Below, piece after piece: positions 45,245 to 57,568 of a stretch of DNA of 64,000 bases (within the stretch, counting starts at the first letter, position 1; the number at the start of each line of letters is the position of its first letter). The translations under genes were made by a program, and so were the position numbers. The notes under the pieces are model-generated. The model was not told the origin of the DNA, made no database searches, and saw nothing but the letters and a program-made list of their open reading frames with translations. The stretch covers positions 62,001-126,000 of the forward strand of contig VIRR01000523.1 in NCBI GenBank assembly GCA_008638375.1, written 5' to 3'. Source of the DNA: Nyssa sinensis. Taxonomy: Eukaryota; Streptophyta; Magnoliopsida; Cornales; Nyssaceae.

Positions 45245-48200
45245 TCACTGAACAAACAGCTCAGGATACCTAGCACAGACCTCGGTCTCACGCTCCCAAG
45301 TAGCTTCATCGACCCCGTGATGGTTCCAACGAACCTTGACCAAAGGGATGGTCCTGCCTTGCAAAACCTGGTCCCTCGAGTCCAATATCTCTACGGGTCT
45401 CTGATCATAAGAGGCGTCGCCCTCTAACTGAAGATCTACCCAGTCTAGTACATGTGAGGGGTCAGGCTCGTACTTCCTCAACATCGATACATGGAAGACA
45501 TCATGAACCCCAGATAACTGTGGCGGTAATGCTAGCTTATAGGCCACCTCACCAACCATCCCAAGGATCTCGAATGGCCCTATAAACCATGGCGACAGCT
45601 TCCCACTGCGCCCAAATCTCCTCAATCCTCGTCGTGGGGTTACCTTGAGGAACACATGTCCCCTAACATCAAATGACAAAGGTCGCCGCCTCCTACCTGC
45701 ATAACTCTACTGGCGGCTATAGGCTGTCAATAGACACTGTCTAATCACATGTATCTTGTCCGTGGTCTCACGGACTATGTCGGGCCCCAAGACAACTGTC
45801 TCCCCCACCTCAATCCAACACACCGGTGAACAGCACGGCCTACCATACAATGCCTCAAACGGTGCCATCTCAATACTGGACTGATAGTTGTTGTTGTAGG
45901 CAAACTCTACCAAGGTAAGGTGATCCTCCCAGCTACCCTTGAAATCCATGACGCAGGCCTTAAGCATGTCCTCTAAGATCTGAATGGTATGTTTTGACTG
46001 GCCATCAGTCTGAGGGTGGAAGGCAGTACTAAACTGTAGTTGAGTCCCTAAGGCTGTCTGAAGGCTCTGCCAAAACTGTGCTGTGAAACGTGGGTCTTTG
46101 TCCGAAACAATGGATACTAGAACCCCATGTAGTCGTACTATCTCTCGAATATACAACCTACTAAGGACATCCGCTGAATCGGTCGCTCGGATCGGCAAGA
46201 AATGAGCGGACTTCGTCAACCTGTCCATGATAACCCAAACTGCATCGTGACCTCTAGGTGACTTCAGAAGACCCATCACAAAATCCATGGTAACATGCTC
46301 CCTCTTCCACTCGGCCACTGGTAATAGCTGCAACAAACCTCCAGGTCTCTAGTGCTCAGCCTTCATCTGTTGGCACATGAGACATCTAGCTATGAACTGT
46401 GCTACATCTGCCTTCATCCCAATCCACCAATACTGATGGCGTAAATCATGATACATCTTAGTGCCCCCTAGGTGTACTGCTAGACGTGAGTGATGGAAAT
46501 CCCTAAGGACATCTGTCTTAAGAGACTCTGGGACAAAAACTCTACCCATGTACCTCAGGCTAAGGTCAGAATGAACTGTCCACCCCTCAAAGCCCTCAGG
46601 ACTAGCAATCGTGCTCTAATATGCTCAGTCTCAGTATCTTGTAGCTGTGCCTTTATAACTCTAGTCAAGAGTGTGGACTGTGCACATACGTTGAATAGAG
46701 TGGCATGTCCCTCAAATTCAGCAAGATCCAAATCAAATTCACCGATATCCCCCATCATCTCCCACTCTCTAATGGCAATACTGGCAATAGTGCTCCTCGG
46801 CCTCCAATTGAGAGCATCTGCTGCGACGGTGGCCTTCCCTAGATGGTACTGAAGGTCAAAGTCATAGTCCTCCATGTACTCCATCCACCTCCTCTGCCGA
46901 AGGTTCAGGTCCTTCTGCGTGAAGATGTAACTGAGGCTCTTGTGGTCAGAGAACACCTCGAACCTCTCCCTATATAAGTAGTGTCGCCAACTTTTAAGTG
47001 CAAAGATGACGGCAGCTAAGTCTAAATCGTGTGTGGGGTAGTTCTTCTCATGGCTCTTCAACTGACGAGAACCATAGGCCACTACTCTGCCCTCCTGCAT
47101 CGGTACACAGCCCAATCCCTCTCGAGAAGCATCACAATACACTGTATAACCCAAACCTCCCTTAGGGATAATCAAGACGGGTGCTGAAGTCAGTCTCCTC
47201 TTTAACTCCTGAAAGGACTACTCACAGTCGTCTGTCCACTCAATCCAGATGCCCTTGCGCGTCAGACGAGTCATCGGTGGGGCAAGGTGAGAAAATCCCT
47301 CCACAAACCGGCGGTAGTATCCTGCCAACCCTAAGAAACTCCGTATCTCAAACACGTTCTTCGGTCTCTCCCAACCCATAATGGAGTCAATCTTAGAAGG
47401 GTCTACAGATACTCCACTCCCTGACACAACATGACCCAAAAACTATACCTCTTGAAGCCAAAACTCGCACTTTGAGAACTTGGCAAATAACCGGTGCTCC
47501 CTCAAAATCTGCAACACAGTCCGTAGGTGAAAGGCATGCTCATCCTCAGAAGGTGATTAAATTAAAATATCATCCACAAACACCACTACGAACTGATCTA
47601 CGTACTAACCAAAAACACAGTGCATCAAGTCCATGAATGTCGTTCGGGCATTTGTCACACGAAATGGCATCACCACAAACTCATAATGGCCATAGCGAGT
47701 GCGAAAAGCTGTCTTCGCTATGTCCTCCTCCCGTACCCTCAACTGATGATACCCCGATTGAAGATCAATCTTCGAAAAGCATCTCGAACCCCTCAACTGA
47801 TCAAATAAATCGTCGATCCTCAGCAACGGGTACTTATTCTTGATAATAACCCAGTTCAGCCTCCTATAGTCCACACATAACCGCAATGTCCCATCCTTCT
47901 TCTTTGCAAATAGTGCTGAAGCACCCCATGGAGAAGTACTAGGACGGATAAACCCCTTACTCTATAGGTCAGTCAACTGCTCCTTCAGCTCTCTCAACTC
48001 AGCTGGAGCCATGCGGTAAGGTGGGATAGAAATGGGTACAGTGCCGGGGATGAGCTCTATCGTGAACTCTATCTCTCGTCTAGGGGGTAGACTAGTCAAG
48101 TCATCAGGGAACTCATCCACTACTGGTGGTAACACAACCTCTGTAGTCCCACAGTCACCTGCAACCAAGCTAGCTAACATATAACTGTGACCTCCCCAAC

Positions 48201-50112
48201 TCCTAGAGTCGTATAATGGTGGAACCAAGAAATCCCCATGATCTCTTCTGAAATAAAAATAGTCTCCAACGGGAGTACATACTGTCACTCTCCCTCTATA
48301 GCAATCTATGCTCGCCCGGTAAGTGAACAACCAATCCATCCCCAAAATAACATCAAAGCCAGTCATGTCAAGCACAACGAAATCAAAGTAAAGGGTACGA
48401 TCAGCTATCTCTAGCAAGCAATCTCTACAGATCCTTGTCAATACTACACTACCCCCAACTAGTGTATCAACATGCAACGGGGGATCCAACCAATCCATAT
48501 CTAAACCCAATGACATGGCAAACATAGTAGATATGAATGAATGCGATGCACTTGAGTCTATCAATACACTAGCCCATGAACTGAACATAAGGAATGTACC
48601 TCAAACTACTGATGGTCCAACAGTGGAGGCTTCTTGGATGGTAACTGCATATACACGGCCCTGGGTAGTCTGGCCCTACCGACCTCCCCCTCTCTATCCC
48701 TATTGACCTCCTCCTCTCGGTGCAGGAGCTCTAACACTCAGTGCGGAGAGTGCAGGCTGATAATAAGGTGCTGGGGGTCTATGGCCTAACTGTGGCTAGG
48801 GCAAAGGCACCTGGGTATGCTGGTAATAATGGGGCCTCGGTGCGCTCTGTGAAGTCTGCCCCTGAGGGCAGTTGGCCCTGACATGGCCTAGTTGGTGACA
48901 AGTGTAGCAAACCTATGGAGCTCCCCAGGTCTAACTCTGGGTCTGAGGTGGAAGTGATGTCTGACTCGGTTCGTTCCCATGTCCCTGACTAGGATCTCTC
49001 TATGGGCAATCGGCCCTCCTATGACCAGGCTGTCCACACCGATAACATGTAATGAGTCCTTGCGATACCCCCCCTCGAGGAGTAACAAACATAACAGGCT
49101 GGGGGGCTAAAAACTGAACAGACCTCTGGGATGTCGATGGGAAAGATGAACCGGTTCGGAACCTCTTCGGTGGTCTCCCACTAGTGTGAGTCAAGGTAGG
49201 CATAGTGGGCTGGGTGGGTGTAGGTGTATGTGCTATGGCTGGTCTGCCCTGAGTCCAGGACTCCCTGATCCTTCTAGTGTCGTCCAGCTCCCTCTCCACT
49301 CTAGTGGCCATGGTCACTGCCTCCTCATATGTCTCTATAATGTCGCCTGCCAGCTTCTCTCTGATTGAGGTTTTCAGCCTCTTGAGAAAATTGTAAACCT
49401 TCAACTTCTCCTGTCCAATGATATGTGGGGCAAACCTCCCCAAGGCAGTGAAACAGGACTCGTACTGGGTCACAGTCATGTCTCTCTAGAGAAGTGTCTC
49501 AAACTCCTCCTTGAATCTAATCCTGGCAGCCGTTGGGAAATAGTGGTCATTGAACATGGCCACAAACGCGCCCCATCCCTCACCAAATCTGTCGATCCTA
49601 TCGGCTGCTACCTCCCACCACTGACTGGCCAGGTTCATGAACTGAAAAGTGGCACATCTAATCCTCAAGTGTGGCTCGGTAATCCCCTATGAGTCTAAAA
49701 TCCTGGTGATCTGCCTCAACCATTCCTCTGCAACCAATGGGTCAGGCTGCCCAGCAAAAGTAGAGGGTCTCATCCTCTGGAACACCTTCATCACGAAGGT
49801 ATCCCTGGTCTCACCGCTTGTGGTCCGGGTCTCCAGCATAGTACGGAGATACTCTTGTAAAAGGGCCGCCATGTCTTTGGCGCCATCTGTCTGCTCCACC
49901 TCCTCCACTAGGGCAGAGGTAGGTGCAGGAGTAGGAGCGACTGCCTCCTCAGCTATACTATGGATAGAGGAACCAGCTAGAGCGATAACCTCCTCCACTG
50001 TGTCACGAGCTGGAGCAACAGCTCTAGGTCTGCCACGTCGGGGCTGGGCAACAGCCCTAAGTCTACCCCGTCTGGGTGGCTCGGCTCTCGTAGGGGCTTC
50101 CTCGGTGGCATG
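45245..50112 (-). pseudogene. Tekay-type gag-pol, chromodomain-like C-terminus
   Basis: The gag start (about 50112) is basic (RRGRLRAVAQPRRGRPRAV). Gag core: FAGQPDPLVAEEWLRQI, FMNLASQWWEV. Two zinc knuckles: CYRCGQPGHRRADC (49047-49006) and CYTCHQLGHVRANC (48909-48868). Protease SVLIDSSASHSF: DSS (48558-48550) where DSG is usual. [32 protein letters not shown] at 47580-47569. RNase [22 protein letters not shown]. Integrase: MDFVMGL, SDKDPRF, and TDGQSK, where the catalytic E is K (45994-45992). The end EILDSRDQVLQGRTIPLVKV and WNHHGVDEATWERE is chromodomain-like. Six or more stops (mostly CAG to TAG type) and one frameshift near 46600 kill it. Chromodomain tails are thought to guide integration to heterochromatin. 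Confidence 0.92.
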
Positions 50113-50491
50113 AGTCTACAGTCCAAGGAAAAGAAGAAATTTAATACCTTTCTTTACATCCATACTTAAACATTCTAAATAAAATCTCAGTTATGTTCTT
50201 ATCAGTGACTTGCACTTAACAGGCAATACGTATAGCATGTCATAATGTACACTTAACAAGTTCTCACACATTATACATGTCGTGCATCTCACTGCATTAA
50301 TCACATAATCATGTATCATAGCATAGCATCAATTAACACGTAATCACAACAAGTCATGCTTCAAGTGTATAGGATCACATAACACACAAGATCCAATCAC
50401 ATGCTACTGACAGTTCACACTAAGTCCCACTCTTTCTCTAGGGTCTCATGGTGTTCAACAACACCCCACAGTCTCTAGGTATTTGAACCTA

Positions 50492-50504
50492 GGCTCTGAT
50501 ACCA
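50492..50504 (-). other. Primer-binding site of the Tekay-type element
   Basis: Minus strand TGGTATCAGAGCC, a full match to the initiator-Met tRNA site, three bases after the 5' LTR end (GGGCGTGACA). Confidence 0.9.
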
Positions 50505-50507
50505 CGT

Positions 50508-52158
50508 TGTCACGCCCGAATTCTCGCAAACTCGAGGCGCGAGTGAAACGAACCAAAAATGAAAATAATAAAGTACAATCACATGCATTTCGAATACTAA
50601 TTCAATCCATTGTTTCTGTTACAATCCATAAGGCCTTGCCTGTTACTTCATAACATACAAATAACATGAAATAGTCTAGGGCTAATGCCCTTGTACAATC
50701 ATCAAAATACGCTATATGGGCCAAATATGGTTTACAGTTCTTTCCTTCATTAAGGCATCACTAAATCTCACGTAACCGGAGTGTCATCTGAAATAGTATC
50801 CCACGAATGGGTCAGCTCAACTGCTGGTACAATGTAATGCTAATGCAAGAAACAAGACTAAGGCGTGGCATGTGCAAAGTGTACATTTATCTCTAAATGC
50901 TTTCCAATTCCATGAACATAATAATATGCAAGTATACATGACACACCCATGCACTCAATGCCACACACAATTCTCTTTATGGGCCTTCCCCTGATGGATC
51001 TAAGTACCAATTCCCTTTACGGGCCTCTCTCTAATGGATCTGGGCACCAATGCAATGGCCAATTTTGGGTTTTTCACCACAAGATCTACACCCTCATAAT
51101 GCATAGCATTGCGTGCTCAACACTCACTATGTTCTAAGGAATCACACAATGCCAATATGCTCTAATTCCACCACGTCATAATGTAATCATAATGAAGCAT
51201 CTCATCCACACATAAAGCATGCTTTAAGATAATGTATTACACAATAACATTCCAATCACAAAATCCCTTCACCAAGGGTACATGTCATACGTAGTCCATT
51301 TGAACACATGCTTTAATTACATATTTTAGAATCTCAACAATTCTCAAAATATAATTCACACATTATGCCAACACATGGAGTACACATATAGTCATGATCC
51401 ACATCCATCACTTAACCAAACTTCCAAAAAGATAGTAATAAGCATATAAGTAAATAAGCAGTCCAACAAACATGTGAATCATCAAGTCAACATGCAATTA
51501 TTCCTAACTTAATCCTATTTCTTACTTAGCAAAATACATCATACCTGATGGGTGGGTCTCAACCCAAAGAGTCGTACTTGATGCATAGCAGAACTAACAG
51601 TTAGAATGCAAAAGGTCAAACCACCTTCTCTTTGTCTTTCTGTGTTCCTAAAATCATGAAATACCACTCAGTTCAATTGCTACTTGAATTATGCTATTCA
51701 TCAAATTTTATGTCTTTATTTTATGAGTTTCTATTTTGCCAAATTAAACTCTACTGTTGAGTCTGGAACGTCGAAGAAAGTTGGTTTGGGCTTTCAAGGA
51801 ATTTAATTTGGACATCCGAGCTAAAAAGGGCAAAACAGTCATTTTGTTTTTTTTAGGTCCTTACATCCCGAGGCCTCTTTTCGTGAATTGGATTCCATGG
51901 TTGAGTCCGAAATGGTTGAGATAATAAAATCTACTATTTATTTACTTAAATCGGAGTTCGTTTGACTGCATTTTAGCTTGGGGGCATTTTGGTAATTTTT
52001 AATGTTACTGTGAGCCTTTTAATTTTTGGGACCTCGTCTCATGTCACGGACCACACCATTGGTCTCAGGAGGTCCAAGATAGTCAGAATACATATATAAC
52101 TTGTTTAATTTGGGCTCCGAGCCATTTCGGGGTATTTAATTAATTAAATGAGATTAAG

Positions 52159-52196
<38 letters not shown>

Positions 52197-53264
52197 CATG
52201 CCAAATTGGGCACTGGATTGTCCTGTCCCAATTGGCTCACACGCGCCCACTCCCTCTATTTGATCCCTTGTTTGAGTCACAGCAGCGACATTTCCTGTGT
52301 AATCCCCCCACCCCCACCCCCACCCCCTTTTCTCTTTTTTTTTTTTTTCATTTCTTTTAACTGTTGGGCCCATAACCAAACGGCCCAAACTCTTAAAATA
52401 GAGCAAGCCCACCCTTTTTAAACGAGATAGGCCCAAACCAAAAAGGCCCAAACTGCCCCTTCGTCCCCGACTTTCCAACCAAGGAGCCCTAGGTTTCTAT
52501 CGCCGTCTCCGGCGACGGCGACGAATTTTTCGGCTATGTTTTAACTTTTTCAAAACACAGTTCTCTCCCATTTTTTCTGTAGATTCCACCCCTAACATCC
52601 GTTTTCACTTTTATCCATCAAATCCCCACGAATGATCACCAACCATAACTCCAGCCACCCTAACCCAGATTACGGCGACCCCGTTTCATCCTATTTTGGT
52701 GGTTATTTCTCCACTATTTTTGCTCCACTTTAATCCTAAATGTTTTATGCAACTCACAAGACTAAATCTAGGTCATTTAGATTAGGTTTCATGCATGAAA
52801 TGCAAGTGACCCCCTTTTATTCTAATAACCTGCAACTAGGTGGTTTTCCTTCATCTTTCAACCATTTCAGTTAGTTCTTGTTGCATTAAACCACATTTCT
52901 CATATCCTATATGGCCGTATAATTTAAATCAACTGTCATGCTTTCTAAAAATCAAGACAGTAACCAAACAAGACATACCTTGGTTTGATTTTTCTAACTT
53001 CTCCTCGTGAACTCTCACTTCTGTCTCCCCACCTCTGTTCCAACTCCTTGGATCTCTCTGCTTCTCCAGAATGCTCACAGCTCTCTCTTTGTTTCTGATT
53101 TTCTTTCTTTCTCAATCCTAATGGACACACACTCATATACACTCAAGTATGTACACCCTCTCACGCCACTATATGCAGCAGCCTATTTCTCTCTTTTCCC
53201 ACTCCCTTTTAGCTTTCTTTCATGTCTGTATCAGCCTTGCATTAAATACAAGTTGACATTGTGG

Positions 53265-53301
<37 letters not shown>

Positions 53302-53433
53302 TATATTATATCCCTCACACCTACTCACACCCTCAGTCGACCTTGTTGGCTCACACCCACACACGGTAGCATACACATACACAACACCCACACCACTTGC
53401 TGGCATGCACATTGTGCATATATACATATTTAC

Positions 53434-53475
<42 letters not shown>

Positions 53476-53752
53476 AAACACATATACATGCATACATACA
53501 CCATACACTATTCACACACATCTTATGTACATATGTATATACATTTGGATACAATGCATACACATAGCATACATTACTACACATGTATACACACACACAC
53601 ATATATATATATATATACATACACATACAACACATCACACATGCATAATATATAAAATAATAAATAAATAAATAAATAAATGAATAATTAAATAAACAAA
53701 ATAATAAAAATAAAAATTTTATTTCAAAAAAAAAAAAATCTAGGTCTTTACA
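50508..53752 (-). repeat. 5' LTR of the Tekay-type element
   Basis: 3245 bp, uninterrupted. Compared with the 3' LTR it lacks solo LTR D and has different microsatellite lengths ((TA)n at 52160-52194, 53269-53295 and 53436-53472). GC-rich blocks such as GCCGTCTCCGGCGACGGCGACG (near 52500) are shared by both LTRs. Confidence 0.92.
52160..52194. repeat. (TA)n microsatellite in the Tekay LTR
   Basis: A perfect TA run, longer than the matching run at 43588-43620 in the other LTR. Further AT/AC runs lie at 44701-44745, 53269-53295, 53436-53472 and 53590-53615. These account for the repetitive Tyr/Ile/His reading frames in this part. Confidence 0.9.
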
Positions 53753-54280
53753 TTATTAATGATGTATATAAATGTGTACATTCGGATAAGATAACAACCT
53801 GAATAAACAACTTGAATAATTCAAATAATCAAGCACATGGATCTTGAATAACCACCGACAGTGATCTAATAACTTATTGATAAAGATTGTTAATACTAAT
53901 CTCAAGTTGTTACCAAGATGGACTCTTGGTAATCACCCAAACTTTATCTGAAGAGTTTGAAATTTTTTTGTTCAAAAATTATTCTATCTTCTTGCAATTG
54001 TGGAGACCCAAGATTTGTGGAGTCTCTTTCTTATCAAGACCGAAGGCCTAGATGAGGATCTCACTATACCAAAACTATATTTACACAATTACACACACAT
54101 ATACATCATCCATGGTCTATTCGTGTTATTAAAGAATAAGATCATGCAGAATGTGTGATCTAAAACCATGAGCAGTAGACCCGTTTGGGTATTCCCATGG
54201 CTGTCAACCTGTAATACACATATGCATTCCATATATGCATCATGTAAAGTGACCCATAAACTAAATGGAAGGTTATAAAA

Positions 54281-54523
54281 TGTAATATCCTGAAATTTTC
54301 TCTTTAATTTACCCCTTAATAAGGTTATATTAAATGTAAAATCAAATAAGCTAATTGGGACATGTCGAATGGTCCAGATTTTAAAAGCCTAATCTAACAA
54401 AACAAACAATATATATGAAATCTATGTGTTGAAATATGCAACCTTGCCTAATTTAGTGCAAAATTAAGATATTGTAAATTACACGGGTGGCCATGGTTAT
54501 ATAGTCTAAAGGTAGATGTGACA
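54281..54523 (+). repeat. Possible 243-bp mini-LTR
   Basis: It starts TGTAATATCCTGAAATTTTC and ends GGTAGATGTGACA. It is flanked by TAAAA (54276-54280) and TAATA (54524-54528), a 5-bp near match. Termini match the chromovirus-type LTRs here, but it is far shorter. It may be a deleted solo LTR. Confidence 0.35.
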
Positions 54524-56126
54524 TAATATGTGTGGGCACCAGCACTGAAGAAAATGAGATTTGTATCCTTTTTGTAGATTTAGAAGAATTTCGGTTGTCT
54601 TATTTCCTAAAGGTGGGAAGGAACGCCTCTTATAGGAGATAGAGAAATTGATGAGTCGCCAGCTTATTTTTGGGTAAGAAACAAGCAAACTCGTTACAAA
54701 TTGAGCAATACATATGAAGGAAAAATTGAAAGAAATAAAATAAGAAATACATCACTTTTAATCCTAAATACATACTAAGAGATCCCTTGACATGGATCAA
54801 AAGAAAAATAAAGCACTGAAATAAAGTAAAAACCAAAGAAACAGGCTCGAGAGCTAAGGTATGGAGTGGGAAGGTGTTAAGCACCAACCCACCCCGCCCG
54901 ATCTGAGCGGATCAACTTCAAATCTTCACTTGCAAGGTTATTTTGTCATGAGAAAGCATAGAGAGAGATGTGAGTCTAGAAAAGATAAATAATAAAAGAT
55001 CTAGCAAAAAGAAATAAAATAAAGTAGAAAAGACAAAAATAAGATCTAACTTGAGCCTGAAGGCTTCCTACATATCCGTTTTAGAAAATGGAATCAGAGT
55101 CACGTAGTTTTTTGGTTTACCCTCTTTTATCAAGAGTGATAAAAGAGATGAGATCAACTGGATCTAAAGAAAACTGTTTAAAGTTTTAGGGCATACCTTA
55201 TTCAATCGTTGGAGTCGGCCAGATCTCTGGCTAGGAAAATCTGGATCTAAGGCTTCAGTCAAGCAAATCTCTGATTAGGAAAATCTAGATTGAAGGCTTC
55301 AATTAGACAGATTTTTGGTTTATTCTTCGATTTTGAAAATGATGCTTTGGCTTCCTTCTTGAAGGGAGGCTGCCACTTCGGTAGGGCTTCAGCCTCGGGA
55401 GAGAGAGAGAGAGAGAGAGACAAAGAGTTCTTATAAAGAGAAGTCTAGAATTAAACTAACAGCATGAGGCTATGGAAATTGTGTGTTTAAAACTGATGGC
55501 CAGAGGGCTCTGTTTATAAGCAAAATATGGAGATTTGATCTAAAGGCCTAAGATGAAACCCTAAAATGGAGGGTCAGGACCATGTCTTGAGTGATAATTA
55601 CCTAATTAAATAAATAGAAAATAATAATTCTCCTAAGGAATAATTATCCTAACTAAATGAATTAATAAATAACTATGACAATGCACGAACTAATAAAATT
55701 GATGTTTACATGCAAGAGCTAATGAGATAAATGAGAAATAGAATTTAATTAGAAAATAAACTCAAAAATAAAAACGTCTAGGTTCAATGTATCTCTAAAC
55801 CAGATTTGTGAGAACTCTAAAAGTGAAAAGTCTTAATTATACCTAAATAGACTACTAGCACTAACGATTACCAAATTGCCCCCAATTCGGTGGAGAATAT
55901 CTAGATCACCACAAGACATGCGAAATGACCAAATTATTCCTAATTCGTCACCAAAGGGCTAAAATTACTAAAATACCCCAACGCGGGTAAAATGATATAA
56001 AAAAATTATGAAAATGCCCCTCAAGTGACTAGGAAGTCCTATTAAGGGTAGGATTGTGCCAAAATTATGAAAATGCCCTTAGTGGGCAAAAAGGTGCTGA
56101 CATTATCAAAATTTCCTCCGACGGGC

Positions 56127-56831
56127 AGAAGAGTCCTAAACTATATGGGATTCCAATAGGAATAGTCCTACTAGCTGTGGGACTTTGGTGGGAAGAGTCC
56201 TACTAGATGTGTGATTTTGGAAAGAGAGTCCTAACATGAGTGGGACTCTATTAAGAAAAGTCCTACTTGGACTGGGACTCTGTCAAGAGAGTCCTAATGG
56301 GAGTGGAACTCTATTGGTAAAAGTCCTACTAAGACTAGGACTTTGTCAAGAGAGTCCTAGTGGGAGTGAGACTCTATCGGGAAGAGTCCTACTAGGACTG
56401 GGACTCTATCAAGAGATTTCTAGCAAGAATAAGACTCTGTCACAAGGAGCCCTAATGAAACTAGAACTCTAGTATGAGAGTCCTAGTGGGAATAGGGCTC
56501 TATTAGGAGGAGTCCTAATAGAACTAGGGCTCTGGCAAGAGAATCCTAATAGGAATAGGCTCTGTAAGGATTAATCCTAATAGAACTAGGACTCTGTCAA
56601 GAGGAGTCCTAATGGGAGTGGGACTCTGTCGAAAAGAGTCTTACTTGGACTGGGACTCCATCAAAAGAGTCCTAATGGGAGCAAGACTCTATTAGGAAGA
56701 GTCCTACTTGGACTGGGACTTTGTTGGTAGAGTCCTAACGTGAATAGGACTCTGTTAGGAGGAGTACTAATGGAACCGGGACTCTATCAAGAAGAATCCT
56801 AATGGGAATAGGAGTCTGTTGAGAGGAATTT
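56127..56831 (-). repeat. Hairpin tandem repeats of the second Tat LTR
   Basis: The same GAGTCCTA/TAGGACTC array as at 9541, inverted, with more than ten units of about 60 bp (for example GAGTCCTAATGGGAGTGG followed by ACTCTATCGGGAAGAGTCCT). Frames read through it give repetitive peptides only. Confidence 0.85.
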
Positions 56832-57249
56832 TGTAGAGACCTGAAAATTGAGGATAAATTTTTCATTTTGCCGGTAGGATATCATTTATGCACTATTTGC
56901 TAGTAGGGCACTACACATGCGTATTTGGACATAATTCATATTTAGGGACATATTTAGAGTATAACATAGAAGAGAAATATGCTTAGAATGTTCAAATACA
57001 CCTCTTGTAAAAATTTGAGCCTGTTCGGAGACAGCTTCAAAAATTAGACCAAAAGGGCATCCCGGGTGGAACCGGCCGAACTCGACTGCAAGCGAAAATG
57101 GATTTTTTGAAAATTTTTATTTAAAATAATTTTATGAACTTTGGCTAAAGTAGAACGTCAAATTGAGGCGTTTCGGGACGGGTTGTAGTGTAACGGGGTC
57201 TCGGATTCATTAAGGGCAAAAGGGTCATTTTGCCCCTTTGCCCCTTTAC

Positions 57250-57257
57250 TATAAATA
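57250..57257 (+). promoter_or_regulatory. TATA box of solo LTR E
   Basis: TATAAATA in CTTTACTATAAATACAGCCC, about 420 bp into the LTR. A likely transcript leader (GCATGAGAGAAAGGTGAAG) follows. Confidence 0.55.
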
Positions 57258-57568
57258 CAGCCCCCTTAGTGTAAAAATATCATTTTTGGTCTAAGATACA
57301 GTAGCAAGTCGTGCATGAGAGAAAGGTGAAGAGAAAACATAGGTTTTCCAATCTTCAAACTTCCAAAAAACACTTCTAGGCTTAGATTTTCACAAGACTT
57401 CCTTCTAGGAAGTTGTTCCCCTCGTCAAGGGCTACATTCTCATCGATTGGTTCGACTGTACGGTGAACAAAACTCCCTAGGATTGAGAAAAATCATTTTA
57501 GGTATGATATTTTGCTAAGTAAGGAATAGGGTTAAGTTTAGGAGTGTTTTATAATTGATCGAATGATT

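Larger units (their letters stand above)
39139..53752 (-). mobile_element. Complete Tekay/Del-type chromovirus
   Basis: Both LTRs (39139-45185 and 50508-53752) start TGTAAAGACC on the minus strand and end in GCGTGACA or GCGTAACA. They are flanked by a perfect TSD, TTATT (39134-39138, 53753-53757). Without solo LTR D the element is about 11.8 kb with LTRs of about 3.25 kb. The order gag, protease, RT, RNase H, integrase, chromodomain-like end, plus the Met-tRNA primer site, defines a Ty3/gypsy chromovirus; long LTRs and the C-terminal motif fit Tekay. The LTRs are still very similar by eye, with differences mostly C/T or G/A, so it is younger than the Sirevirus. Confidence 0.93.
39069..54280 (-). 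repeat. LTR remnant of the older copia element, split by the Tekay element
   Basis: The LTR end lies at 39069-39133 (minus). It is interrupted by the Tekay element and continues at 53758-54280, where I see AT-rich non-coding DNA. The join is supported by the Tekay TSD TTATT. The 5' limit of this LTR was not found. Confidence 0.45.

Noticed and set aside
56236..56472. A repetitive 78-residue ORF
   Set aside because: It is an open frame through the GAGTCCTA tandem repeats of the Tat LTR.
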